Program-made: the position numbers and the translations under genes | Source: Megalobrama amblycephala | Taxonomy: Eukaryota; Chordata; Actinopteri; Cypriniformes; Xenocyprididae | Direction: 5' to 3' | Length of the DNA: 64,000 bases | NCBI RefSeq assembly: GCF_018812025.1 | Contig: NC_063053.1 | Location: 9,432,123 to 9,496,122 of the forward strand | Notes under the pieces: generated by a model | The model's input: the letters and a program-made list of their open reading frames with translations, nothing else | Told to the model about the DNA's origin: nothing | Database searches by the model: none | Part shown: in pieces, positions 11,431 through 24,845 of the stretch | Numbering within the stretch: position 1 is the first letter of the stretch | Layout: each line of letters starts with the position of its first letter

Positions 11431-12920
11431 TCATTATCAGTTACATTCTAAATGATTCACAGCCTCTTTGACAAAGAAAGAGAGAGAAATGCTAGTAGTC
11501 ATGAGAGTGAGTAATGTGTCTGTTTTTCACATACCACATCTTGTGCTGGATATTTATTCCTGATGTTCTCACAGAAGATATTCACATTGTATATTTGATT
11601 CTAATCAGTTTGAATCTTGGTTGTAGAAATATTTGTGGCATGAGGAATCTTCACTTGAAAACAAAGGAAAATGTACTATGAAAATTCAGTGGTTAAATAT
11701 CTCTCGGCTAAAATATTCCAGTTTATTCTGGGAATGTTGCTCGAATAAGCAGTTTGAGGAAATGCACGGTCGTTCCATTGTGGTTGGCCAAAAGCGAGCA
11801 CCATTTTTTGTTTCTACAGATGCATGATAGTGAATCTGTGAAGGTTAAATTGGGTGTAATAAAAAAATAAAAACAATTGGAAAAATAAAACAGTTGGAAT
11901 GTCTATGATTAAAAAATTTACATAAAAGCTTGTCTGGAAATCTTGGGATTATTTGAGGTATAACAATAGCCCTCAATTTAAAAATCCTGAGCGGTATGAA
12001 AACCATTTCCTAGAACTGGGTTTACATAAAGGCTGATAATGAAGCGTAGAATTATGCACATAGCTCAATGGGAAAATAAACCAAAAGTGCAAATAATTTA
12101 CCAAATTCTCATCAGTCACTATCTACTTGTTTATCATGATACGTAAGGAATCCAAAGATAGACTCTTCAAGACAAACAGACAACAACATACATTGTGATT
12201 GTGGTTTACAAACAGTTGTGTCACTGTTGGTTTGCTTGAATGAACTTTAAGTAAGCACAACATGTTGAAATCTTTGCAGACGTCATATCACCAGTACGCT
12301 CTCTCATTTAGCAGCACATTGTCTCTGGGGGGGAAAAAACATTAATAATTGTGATTCAGGCATTAATGAGAGTGCAACTGGTGCATCTCTCACAAATATT
12401 TTGAACGACAGAAATTCATGCAAGTTTTGATTTTCTTTGGACATGAACCAACAAACACAAACATCTTCCCACCACGTTTTAAATTCAGAGACATTTTAAG
12501 TATTTCTGCAGATGGTGATAAAAATTAGCAGTAAACTGAACCGATAAAATCTCCCAGCTGAACATAGGAATGATATCAAATGCTGCGCAAACTCGTTGTG
12601 GTCTACTGCTCTTTTTTTGAAATAGGACTGGAGGAATAGTTTCATTTTGGAAACCTGAAAAGCCTATCTTCTAAATCTTTCTGCCTCCTAACAGATCATG
12701 TGTATTTGCGTCCCCAGATGAATTCCACTTGTTGCACACACTGTACACTCAGCTTTTGGAAGATACACATAACCAAAGAAGTGTAGTCTGAAAAAGCATT
12801 TTAGTTGGAAAATTGTTTGTGGCTGTTCAGCAGTAGCCAGTGATGAAGCAACATAAGGTCAGGTTTTACACTGGTCCATCTAGATGCCTGGTCAACCCAA
12901 TCAAAATGTACATTAATAAT

Positions 12921-13990
12921 TTGTTTAGACGCTTTCGTGGATGCGAGCTCCAGGCCGTCAGTGGCCGTTCAGCACTCATGTACCCGCAAAGAACAGCTTC
13001 ATCTCAGCCAGTCCTTCAGGAATTTGCTGCTGGCTCTTATGTGGATAGTGTTTAAACATGAGGTATAATTCATTTTGGGTATATCAAACGGGCTGTCTTT
13101 GGTCCTATTAATCTATTATTTGTTCCAGAGCTAATAGATTTAGCTATATTAACTTTATATTTACATTGAAATTAAATCCAGTACTAACTAGAGCGCTGCT
13201 TTTGTACATTTAACTGTTTGCTTGTTTATTTTCTTATTTTACTTCTTATACTCTTATAATGGCTATTGTTGTTAATTATATTACTGTTCAGTAAATATTT
13301 TAAATAAATAACGTGCCATATTTTTTGGTATTGAGAAAGAGTCAGTTAGTGATTTCGACTTCAGAGAAAAGTTACATTAATATGCCATTAGATGGCGGCA
13401 AAGACTGTCTTTATGAGTGAGTCAGTCACAAAGACTTTTATATTGAAATGGACTGAAACAAGGAAATAAGGACGTGGTTTTTACTTTAAGCAACATCTTA
13501 CGAGACACAACTGACAAATGTCATGGAAAGTCCTCTTAAATGTTAAAAGGACAAAGATATTGCTTTCCTCAGTGGACATTGAAATGATTTTGTGATTATG
13601 ATTATAAGATTGACCTGAAGAATATCAGCTATATGCAGGTAATGCACTCACTTAGTTGATCTCTTTCTCATAACACAATGAGGTTCAATGAAGCGACTTG
13701 GTGTCCCTTCGTTGCTAGTTCTAAAGTGACATTTTAGAATTAGTAACGGAGGCTTGGGCTCAACTGTTAAACTGTCAATTTGAGATGTGAATCTGTGGCG
13801 GAAGGAAGTAGTTCCTCTCAAAAGAGGGTTTTTAAAGACAATCCATTGTTGTTTCTTATTTATTTACACACTTGTGCCGTCAAACTGTTGTATAAACGCA
13901 ATATCACAATCGTAGCCATGTGATATGGCTCTATATCAGCACGGCTGTGATTACCTATGGCCAAATCACAGCCGTGCTGATATAGAGCAA
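12921..13990 (+). repeat. Interspersed repeat with terminal hairpin, copy 1 (about 1.07 kb)
   Basis: It shares gtttagacgctttc, ggccgttcagc and acagcttcatctc with the inverted copy at 15552-16085. It ends in a perfect 25-bp hairpin with an 11-base loop (13928-13952 and 13964-13988). Its translated start (FRRFRGCELQAVSGRS) resembles that of copy 2, but it is not an intact gene. Confidence 0.75.
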
Positions 13991-14080
13991 TAATGCACAG
14001 CTTATTTAAACACTGGGATAGGTTCCAGCATCCCTTTGACTCTACATACAGTATACAAGTGGTTTGGAGAATGCATGGAT

Positions 14081-14107
14081 TTATGTTATGTTATGTTATG
14101 TTATGTT
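14081..14107 (+). repeat. (TTATG)5 pentanucleotide tract
   Basis: Five perfect TTATG units are followed by TTAAT. Confidence 0.95.
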
Positions 14108-15551
14108 AATTTCAGACTTTGGCAAATACATTAAGGCAAGGTAAATTCTTAAGGTAAATTTATTTTTCTATAAGGACAAGGAATGGAATATATAATGAAG
14201 ATTTGAAGGTTTACATGATTTTGTTATTCATTTATTATAATTAACATTTATATTTGTAAAACTGCATTTTAAATTATGAATTAATATCTTTGGTATATCA
14301 GGCACTGAGGTCAGAATAGTTGGCAAGGTACAGTACAGTGCTTGGAAAATGTGGTTACTGCTACAATGTCCCTTACGATAGAAGTTAAATTGAAAATGTA
14401 TTGAATGGGACTCTTAGCAAAGCCAACACAGCAAAATCAAAACCTAAAGTGTATTTACATTATGTTCCAGATCATTGAAGCACTGGAAAGCAGTAAATTT
14501 CATTGTAGACAGACGTAGGATTTGCATTCAGTCCAGGAGTCTGATAGTCTGATATCATAAACCGGTGTGGTCTGTGTGCATATGTGTATCAGTGTGTGTG
14601 TGCGTGTGTGTGATCCATGGTCCTGCTCCCCTGAGTCCGAGTGTGTGCTGGCATCATCAGTCGAGGCCCCCTGCTTGCAGCAGATTTCCTGTGGGCATCA
14701 AGGTGCATTCCGCTCACTTCTGCTCAGAGGGAGCTCGCTCACTTCTTATGTTAACAGCTCTGGGCAGACGTCCAAAAACAACAGTTTTTATTGAATTTGA
14801 AAGAGGAAAAAAAATCCCCTTTTGGACTATTTTTGTTCCTCAGGCTGTTGCCTTAACGGTAGTTGAAATTGTAGTAGCAGTTTTCTAAAGGTTGTGTGTC
14901 ACCTTTTAGAGTCTAAGACTAATTAAGTGCTTGAAAGTCTTAGCAGAAGAGGATGTCGCCTCCCGCTCAGAGGCAAATCTCAGTCTTTAAATATTTCCTT
15001 CAAATATTTAAGTTTGATTTACGCTGCGTTCAGAAAGCATTCACCCCTCCATATGATATTTCTCACTCTGCTGTGCTCAAATGATAAGCCTACCATTAAT
15101 TTGCACAATATAAACCAAAAATGAATGAGAATGCTCACTCTTGCCAAGTTTTGCTCAGCCTTTTTAGTACTTTAGTATTTTATCAACTCATATTTGTCAT
15201 TTATGTTCACAATAGCATGATGCATTTCTTTTCTCCTCCAGACGTAAAACAATTTTTTTTTATGCCTGGAGGAGCATAAAAAAATCAAGTTTTTGCTTGA
15301 TTTTTCACTGACATAATTAGATACTCTTGGGCATGTACAAATATATTATTCATCAGTAAAAAATAATTACACAGTAGATATTTTGATTCTGAAAAAGGTT
15401 TTGACATGACCCAAAATTCAAAATAATACAAAAATCTTATTTCAGATTACTAGAAAGTTGAATTTTGGAGTAATCTGGTTATGCATATTATGGTGATGAT
15501 GCATATGAAATCAAAATACAAATTGCAGTCATATATCAGACTATATATGAG

Positions 15552-16085
15552 CAATATCACACTTGTAGCCGTGTGAGATGGCTTTACATCAACACGGCTG
15601 TGATTCGGCAGCCAAGTATTGTAATCACAGCGTGCTGATATACAGCCATATTGCATGGCTACAAGTGTGATATTGAGTTTATACAACAGTTCGACGGCGT
15701 GATTGTGCAAATAAATAAGAAATAACAACAAAGTGTCTGTAAAACCCTCTTTTGTGCAGAACTACTTCCTTCCAGGAGAAAGAGAGCTCGCCTGTGTGAG
15801 CATTAGTTACCTGTGTCTGATATAACATTCATTCATCAGGTTGATGTCCATAATATTATATCCATTATAAAAATCCGTTTGAATGTCCGCTGAGGAAAGC
15901 GATCTTTGTATTTGTGAATTTTCAATAACAGCGCTAAAACAACATCCTTTGTTTACAAAAGTCCCTTTCCATTTAAAAGTCCCCCGAAGCACTGGCCGAG
16001 ATGAAGCTGTTCTCGGTGGGTACACGAGCACTGAACGGCCGCTGACGTCCTGGAGTTCGCATCTCAGAAAGCGTCTAAACACATT
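15552..16085 (-). repeat. Interspersed repeat with terminal hairpin, copy 2 (inverted)
   Basis: This is the reverse-complement partner of 12921-13990, about half its length through internal differences. The terminal hairpin (15552-15675) has arms of about 55 bases with mismatches, beginning caatatcacacttgtagcc and ending ggctacaagtgtgatattg. A minus-strand frame reads FRRFLRCELQDVSGRS. Confidence 0.75.
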
Positions 16086-17603
16086 GTAAAACAGGCTCTA
16101 TGATTAAATATGAGTCACATATTTCAGGTTTAAACAACTACATTGTCACCTGAAAAACCTGTAGACACAGTATAAATGTGATCTGTTAAATTTTGCCTGT
16201 TATTAAGCATTAGATGCATGAATTGGTGGTTGTGACCCAGAATTGAGATAGAAAAGCAGCCTGCTTGACATCAACCTTTTATTTGGTACGGAAGCACTGG
16301 CTTAGCTATTGTGTTTTTTGGAGAGACACAGGATCTCTCCAGTCAGCATAAAACTACACAGACTCATAAAACATGGCTTTTTTGACTTTGTCAGTAATTA
16401 TAGTTATCTTAACAGTATAACATGCAAAGTACAGATTTTATTTCACCTGCTCTATGGAGCGAATCAGGCAAGTGTTTACCTAGAACAAGTCAGATCCAAA
16501 TCTGATATCATCAAGCTTCTCACTAACAGAATTTGATCTTCAGTGATGGAGCAGGTTAGAATCTGTGCACCTTCGAATTTAAAGATCGTTGTTACTAGAT
16601 GTTAATCTCAGTGATCTGGTCTCTGGATTTTAAACATGCCCTATGTGAAAAGGTTAAAAGAAAAGGTAATTTGTTGTCATAGGAAAGAGGAATCTTCATG
16701 CTTAATCCTCCAGTTTTTCAAGCATGCATGGTTCAAAATAATGAAGAAATCAGTCCTCTTCTGACTAAACGCTTGGCATCAGTGCAGCTTTTAAGCTAAT
16801 AAGGACTAAAACAGATGGCTCAGTATGAAAAGACGCACGTAGATGACTTACCTCTCTCTTTTATGTCCACATCAGGCACTTATTCCGTAAATCGTCCTTG
16901 GAGTCATGCTTATGTCATTTCCTCTGAAGTTCTGAATCGCCTTTTCATATGAAACCAGAACTCATTAGATCAGTGACGTACATATCTGCGTTATTATTGA
17001 GAGGCACTTAAAAAGGATTAGGTCACATGAAGGTAGCAATTTTTAGTTATTAATTTAAAGGCATGTCAGTCTAATATGAGGTTAATTTGACTTTTACTAC
17101 TAGCAAATGTATTTTACATTATTCTTAAATTTTATTTCGTCTACAGTACATGTGTATTTTGTTAAAAGGACACAATTTTTGACCAGAATAAAACTATTTA
17201 ATTGAGGTGTTATGGAATATTATTTACAGCGTAATTTGTTACGCTGTTATAGCCACATTTTCCTTTGCCCCTCAATTCCGACCGTCATTGTGAAACAAGT
17301 TTTTTTTCTTTTTTTTTCTGCTGTATTTCTTGTGCCAGTAATTGGAGATTTCCATTCCAGAATCATATTGACGAAAATTGACAGGTTTAATGTTGCACTG
17401 TTTTTTAGGCTGGAGATAACCACAAAAGACTGCTGCTAATTTAGTAAAACAATATCTGTTTCAGGCTATAGAAACTCACATTGATCTCTGACCTCTCACC
17501 CCCTCCTCAGTCAATGCTGATTACTTATAATCCCTGTGAAGTATTTACTTGAATGGACATTGGAGCCTTTTGATCGTCACCTCGACACAAATCCAACAGT
17601 TTT

Positions 17604-18521
17604 TTAAAGGTGCCCTCAGCATAGTTGAATAACAAGAGTTCAGTACATGGAAATGACATACAGTGAGTCTCAAACTCCATTGTTTCCTCCTTCTTATATA
17701 AATCTCATTTGTTTAAACGACCTCCGAGGAACAGGCGAATCTCAACATAACACCGACTGTTACGTAACAGTCGGGGTGTACGCCCCAATATTTGCATATG
17801 CCAGCCCATGTTCAATGCATTACACAAGGGCAGGACGTCTGGATCTGTGCACAGCTGAATTAACAGACTAGGTAAGCAAGCAAGGACAATAGCGAAAAAT
17901 GGCAGATGGAGCAATAATAACTGACATGATCATTGATATCATGATATTTTTAGTGATGTTTGTAAATTGTCTTTCTAAATGTTTCGTTAGCATGTTGCTA
18001 ATGTACTGTTAAATGTGGTTAAAGTTACCATCGTTTCTTACTGTGTTCACGGAGACGAGAGCCGTCGCTATTTTCATTATTAAACACTTGCAGTCTGTAT
18101 AATTCATAAACAATTTCATACTTTATAAATCTCTCCAACAGTGTGTAATGTTAGCTTTAGCCACGGAGCAAAACCTCAAACTCATTCAGAATCAAATGTA
18201 AACATCCAAATAAATACTATACTTGCACGATTAGACATGTTGCATGACGAACACTTTGTAAAGATCCATTTTGAAGGTTATATTAGCTGTGTGAACTTTG
18301 TTTATGGTGTTTAAGGCAAGCGCGAGTTCTTGGGGCGTGGAGCACGAGATTTAAAGGGGCCGCGTACCCTGAATCGGCACATTTATAATGATAGGCAGTT
18401 AAAAAAAACAAACAAAAAAAAAAACTATGGGGTAGTTTGAGCTGAAACTTCACAGACACATTCAGGTGACACTTAAGACTTATATTACATCTTTTGAAAA
18501 CATGTTCTTCGGCACCTTTAA
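17604..18521 (-). mobile_element. TTAA-flanked non-autonomous element, family A, copy 2 (complete, 918 bp)
   Basis: It opens TTAAAGGTGCCC and closes GGCACCTTTAA, so short inverted ends AGGTGCC lie inside TTAA on both sides. TTAA duplication is typical of piggyBac-type transposition, but the family assignment is inference. There is no transposase frame. Confidence 0.8.
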
Positions 18522-19576
18522 AGATCCTGTTTTTGTACTTTTTTTGATTACATGTACTTTATTTGCCCTACTGTGTTGTGTTTCTGAACAGTCACCTCTG
18601 TTTCCGTGTTCACAGTGTCCAGCCCCCATCTAGCCCCCCACCCCGTCCACGTAAAGCACTTAGGAACTAATTAGGCCCATTAAACGGATAGGCAGCATTT
18701 CCTTTCCTTTGTTTGCCCTGTCAAGTTTGAGAGCTTTGTCACCTTCTTTTTTTCTATTGTCTTTTACTGTGTTTACCTAAATCAGCCATTTTCTCAATCC
18801 CTCTCCTCGTCTGTGCTTTGCTTTCATCCCCCCCACCACGTTTTTCGTTTTTTTTCTCCATCTTTTGCAAGCACATAGTAAAGAATATTTCTAACCTTAA
18901 GCCAAAACGAGAACAGAATCATAAAAGAAAAACTTTTGGGTTCAATTCATGCGATTTGCTACAAAGCTACGGTTTTCTTGAAGGTCTTTGATGTTTTAAT
19001 CAGCATACCCTTAGGACATTGCCATTTTATAGGCAGCGGTAAGCAATAAAATGACCTACATATTTTTTATGTGTAACACAACCAATTAGTCATAACATTT
19101 CAGGCATTTTTAATAAAGTTCAAACACATTTATAGACTCTGTGAAACAAAAGCGTGCACATTTTTTAAATATTTGTAATTATTTTATTTTTTTATACATT
19201 GTTTTATTACTTTAAAATATAATTAGCATTTTTGTCTTTTAAAAAATCTTTTTATCTGACTTTTATTTATAAGCATTTGGCACTATATGGTGACAAAACT
19301 CTTTAGTCATACTACTTAATTTTGTTGGGTGACTCAATATGTAAAGTAGACATCAATTTTAAACCTTTAGGCCAGATATTCTAAGCAAGTACGCAGACAC
19401 GCTTGCTTGGCCAACACATTCTTGAATTCCGTACCAAACCTCAGCACTCAATGGTGCGATAGAGTTACTTTCAAATGTCTGTGCCATTAAACCGGATGTG
19501 TCATTATTCGGGTTGCTAACTATAAACATGTTTATGCAAGGTTCTCTTGTTGCTTCCCAATGACAGTTATTGACCT

Positions 19577-19701
19577 AATGCCCCATGTGGCAACAGTGAG
19601 AATACAACTCACGCTTGACGTATAAATTGCTCTGACCCATTTCAGAAGGCTACAATGTGTGAAATCGAGCTGCCACTTCTAGAAATGTGTGTGTTCATGT
19701 A
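19577..19701 (+). repeat. Direct repeat, copy 1 (about 125 bp)
   Basis: The block taatgccccatgtggcaaca ... ctagaaatgtgtgtgttcat is repeated at 21093-21217 with about 10% differences (for example cacgcttgacgtataaatt, ctgacccatttcagaaggc in both). Confidence 0.85.
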
Positions 19702-21092
19702 CGTTTCACGTGTTAGAGATGATGAGAGTATTTATCTCTGTTTTCCTGAATTTATCCAAACAAGCAAAAAACATTCTCAGAGTCAATTTTCTTCTTGGAA
19801 GAAGAGCTGTGGGATTCCTGAGCTCCTGGTTTCTTGGATTACCAAATTCATTGAATTGTAAAGTAGCAAGTAATTTAGCCTTGGTGGAGGTTCATTGGTT
19901 ATATGGAACTACGAGCTTTTTTTTTTATTATTCAAGTATGAATTCAAATACTCCCACTTTTGTCTTGGAAAGACTTTAGAAAATTCCACTGATGAGTATG
20001 AAGGACACAAAAATGAGGTATATGTGTTTAACAGGGAGACTGGACACTGACTTAGCTTCCACTCTAATGTCGAAAAGCTCAAGACCTCTGGTTGACTTCC
20101 TGGTCAGGGAGATGGGGAAAAAGGCGAAGAAAGCATTGAGGAAAAGAAAGTGGAGAGACTGAGGGGAAAAAGTTGCCTCAGATATTTTGGGATACAATTA
20201 CCTTCAATCAAAGCATTGAGAGACCTGAGACTGCCACGTGAAGTGATTTGTCCATCCAACATGGATGCTTGTGAATGTGTCTGTTTGAGAATCAACACAC
20301 TAATTAACAGTTGAACTGCCAGTGAAGCAAAACAGATGCAAGCTCAACGGAGGGTCGAAATGCAGCCAGAGTGTGATCGTTTCAGACCCCTGTTGTTTCT
20401 CCATCTCACTGTGCAAATGACTGACACTTATCAATTCCAATAGCCCAGACAGGGACTGAGTTCACAAGCTTTGGAATCAGACGAGCCTCCTGCGCTGTCA
20501 ACACGCTTTAGTCTTCCCAGAAATCTGCCCGTTTACTCATTTTATAAGACCCTTGGATCTTGCCAACCGGCATGAATTTTAAGAGACTCTGTGGGAAATT
20601 ACGTAAAATACTCAAGAAGGAAAATACGACTGTGGCCAAATTGTACAGAAGTTTGCTTTGCTGAAATAAGGGAAAATCTGTTTGTTAATGCTAACCAGTT
20701 AGGTATGTAATTTGTCAAAGGGCATTTTCTCAGACTCGTTTACGAAATCTTTACTTTAGACAAATGAGCTTTTCAATTTCTTAAACCACCAACAGATCAG
20801 TTGCCCTGGAACTGAGCAACTTAAAGGTGCTTTAAATTTATGTTGTTTATGTTTCACAGGATCTTTTCCTAAACAACCAGTATGATAGTGGTGTTTATAC
20901 TGCCACCTATAGGCATGGAGACAGCATTGCACGAAAGCAAAGTTTTTCAGATACAGCTATTATTATTGAATGATGCAATTTACAGGCATATTTTTCACCC
21001 ATTATTTATTTATTCTACACCTTCAAGTGTCATTTGATCTCAACATGACAATCAGACCACCTTTATCTGGAAGAAAAAACTGAAGTAATTTT

Positions 21093-21217
21093 AGTGCCCC
21101 TTGTGGCAACACTGAGAACACAGCTCACGCTTGACGTATAAATTTCTCTGACCCATTTCAGAAGGCTACAGTGTGTAAATTCGAGCTGCCACTGCTAGAA
21201 ATGTGTGTTCATGTATG
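21093..21217 (+). repeat. Direct repeat, copy 2 (about 125 bp)
   Basis: Second copy of the block at 19577-19701, in the same orientation 1.5 kb away. It is either a local duplication or two insertions of one dispersed repeat. Confidence 0.85.
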
Positions 21218-23176
21218 TGGAAAAAAACTGAAGTAGTTTTTCTATGCCACTAACATGACTGAGCCTTCATCTCATGTGAGTAAAGTAGTTTAAACTTTGA
21301 AAATTAGAAGTGTTTTTACTACATTATGTAAACTTCTCCAGGTGACACAACCCTGGGGTTTGTCAAAAACAGTTCATAATTCACCCCTGGCTTTTCTTCT
21401 GGTAGTTAATTTGGTGGCCTTGGTATCTAATTGATTTTCTGGTTATGGTAAGAGCTGTTTAGACTGAGAGGAATCTGGTTGTGTTTATTCCAGATTTATC
21501 TCCAGCTTGATTGCGTTCTGTACCCGAGGTCAAAGGTCAGCTTTGAGGTCAGCTATAGCTCTTCATCAAGCCACTGATGTTAAGGCATATCTGATGATGC
21601 ACTATGGACCCTAGGGAATGATTTTCCCAGCTGTGAAACAGGAGTGCGAGTGCCCACTTAGTTTGTGTATTGGGGGGAACCAATCAAACATGTAGAGGCC
21701 AGAGAAACAGGGAGGGTGTAATCATCTACAACTCCTTAGCCATCCTACCTTCCCCCAGCAGAGCCCCAATTGGTTTGCTCATCTTGCTGTGAAGTATCCG
21801 TTTGATGTCCTCAAGATAAACAGGGTTATTTACAGTGCCGCGGGCTTTTACTGAGGGGCCCCTTTCTGGGTTGTCAAGCAGAGGTGTGTGTGTAAACGTG
21901 GGACAGTGTCAGAACCTTGTTCTCAGTTCCCGTGGTCAGAGTAGACTAGTCACATATACACGTGATCCATCAACACTGACCTCAACTTGCCCTGTTGACC
22001 ACAAGATGCTTTGTAGACTACATTTTCTTTTCATTTATAGAATAATGAAAGGGCGGTGTAATGACTGGATAGTATTTAGTATGGTCTCCCCTTTAATCAG
22101 GATGCTCAGCAAATTAGAGCAAACCTCAAATAAGCACTGTAACACAACCACACACTATGACAGTAAAGTGTAGTCTGACTACAAAGCACTATAGACAGTT
22201 ACTGTTTTCAGAGAGTATGCAAATATTTATATAAATCATAGACACCTGTGTCAAGGTTTTTGAGCTTTTTGCCTGGTCTTTGACACCTTTTTTTTTTTCT
22301 CCAACATGATGCTAGTGATAGAGATGTTTCGACCAAAAGGTGGTTCTGTTCTGGATAAATAGACTAAACTGGCAGGTATTCAAGGTGGAACCATTGATGG
22401 CAGAGACCAGAATAGGGGGCAGATAATGTCCCCACAAAGTACAGTGTAATTGTACAACTTAGCCTAACTGTAATTCAAAAAGAAATACCAAAACTAAATA
22501 GTACAAAATTTACAAAATCCAATAAGATCATGTTGCTGTATTGTTTGTGGTATGTTAGGTAAATCCGTTATGTCATCATTTGGCTCCCTAAACTAAATCA
22601 GGGGCCTGCTGGCTGAAACTGTGAGTGCTTGCAGATAAAATCAAGCATGTTTGCAGGCTCCAAACCTATATTTACTGTACCCCAGCCCGACCAATGCCGC
22701 AGGGGAAGAGAAGGGGATTTAAGCTTGGTCTTTCACAGTCACAGATGAGCTAGTGTGGGGATTGTGTTATCAACTAACCAAAGTGCACTATAGTAATCCA
22801 GGATTAGAGCACAAAGTGACTGTGTGCATGTGTGTTGCGGCTTTCTTTTTATGTGCCAACCCTCTAGATCCCCATGTTTGCCTTCTATCAGTTACAGCTC
22901 TTGCTGTGGCAGGAACCTGGTAATTGATCTTTATCCAGAACTGAAGGTAAAGACGGAAAATCGAAACGAAGTCCGCTCAAATCCCGTTCTGACATGAAAT
23001 TTCTTTGTACTATACTTCTTTCTGTTTTTAATGAATTCAAAACAATTTGGACTCTGGAGGAAGAACTCTGGAGGAAATATTACCACTCTGCTCACGTGCA
23101 CTGTTGTGGATACAGATGATGAAAAACATGTAAAATACGCATTGATTGTGTTGATATGTTTTGTACTATGATAACA

Positions 23177-23928
23177 TTAAAGGGGTGGTTGATTATGATT
23201 TATTAATGTGTAATGTTGCTGTTTGAGCATAAACAACATCTGGAAAGTTACGACACTCAAAGTTCAATGCGAAGGGAGATATTTCCTGGGTTAGTGATAT
23301 CACTAACCCTAAAATGTAAATAAACCCTGCCCCCGAGAACACGCAACAAAGGGGGCGAGGCCATGTAGGGCTCCTTTTTTTTAGGGAAGAGTTGTAGTAG
23401 AGTGTTGTTGCCATGCCGTCATTTTATGCCGGACTGCTTCACTAAAGAGGGTCAATTCAACACTGAATTTGCACAAAAGATTAACATGACGGCACATGCT
23501 AGTCAATGAGTTGAATCAACTCCACCGCAGCTACATAAATTTATTCACTAACCATTTAGAAATGTCCAGTTGCATTCTAAAAGTTGTAACTTCTTCCTGA
23601 GTCTCTCCATCAGTGTTCGACTCCGGTTTGAACAATGTAAGGCTGAACACCGTTACTGACAATCATCATTTTGGCTGCGTGAGATTCTCCAGCTTTGTTG
23701 TTGTTGAGCAACCTTCCTGAAAGCGGCTGGGAGCAGCAGCTCATTTGTATTTAAAGGGACACACACAAAAATGGCGTGTTTTTGCTCACACCCAAATATG
23801 GAGCAAATTTGACAAGCAATAATAAATGATCCGTGGTGTATTTTGAGCTGAAACTTCACAGACACATTCTGGAGACACCAGAGACTTATATTACAACTTG
23901 TAAAAGGGGCATTATAGGTGCCCTTTAA
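23177..23928 (+). mobile_element. TTAA-flanked element, family B (752 bp)
   Basis: It starts TTAAAGGGGTGGTTG and ends GGTGCCCTTTAA. Its body differs from family A, but its last 110 bases carry the same module (tattttgagctgaaacttc, cacagacacattctg, gacttatattacaac). The shared tail suggests related or recombined families. Confidence 0.75.
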
Positions 23929-24781
23929 AAGTGGTTTCTGCACTAGTGGCACCAAATGGAAATGGTGGATGGCAATTCTTTCCTTGTTAATCTTCTAACC
24001 CTGGTACAGGATGAGTTGTTTTTTGTCGCTCGCCAGTCGCCGTATTAAACATGACAAATCATTTATAGCAGTGTCTCATTGCAACTTCTCAATGCTCTGT
24101 TCTTGGAAGGCAGAGAAGCAACTCAGCACCTTTGTCTTTTAGCACCTGATGCCATAATTTCGACAGACTGTCGAAAATGTTTGGCTATGGTTCAGGGGTA
24201 TATGTGACATGGGAATGGAATGGACACAAGAGACTTGAGAGATACACAAACACCTGCAGTTTTACTTCATGTCAATGTCTACTGTTGCTAATGACCATGT
24301 TTTTTTCTTTTCTGACGGATGGAGTGATCTTCATGGACTTAAATGAATAGTTCCTCCAAAATTCAGTGTTGATTAATGTTCCAAGCTGCTGTACTGATAT
24401 TTTCTTAGAGCACTATAGAATTATATTAAAGAAACATTAAGTTTTTGCCGTAAGTTGAGTTTCAGAGATACAAAAAAAAAAAAAAAAAACATAAAAGAAT
24501 CACAAAAATAGAAGCAAATTTTGGTGTCAGTGACATTGATTGAGTGAATAATAAATGTATGTTTTTTTTTCTGTTTTGTTTTGTTTTAATTTTTTTGGAA
24601 TTTAGCCATTTCTGATCACTTTGAATTGTAAATATTCTACAAAAAAAATCAATTTTGTGTTCCACGGAAGAAAGAAAGGCATATGGTTTCGGAACAACAA
24701 CCATTTTGAATTTCATTTGGAGTTCTTTAAACTTGTAAAGCCTGACATTTAAAATAATAGTCCAAAAAATATATAATTTTG

Positions 24782-24845
24782 GTAACACTTTACAATAAGT
24801 TTCATTACCTTTAGTTAAAAACATGGTTAAAATTAGTCAACGTGA
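24782..24845. repeat. MITE end fragment (GGTAACACTTTACAATAAG type)
   Basis: ggtaacactttacaataagt starts a short block resembling the common GGTAACACTTTA terminus of fish MITEs. No partner end was seen. Confidence 0.45.

Noticed and set aside
12840..13055. Small frame resembling a conserved protein shared with 15807-16082
   Set aside because: The similarity is between two copies of one interspersed repeat, not two genes.
24462..24824. 120-codon minus-strand frame ending in a Phe-rich tail
   Set aside because: The Phe run is the antisense of an A-run, and the rest is AT-rich with no motif.
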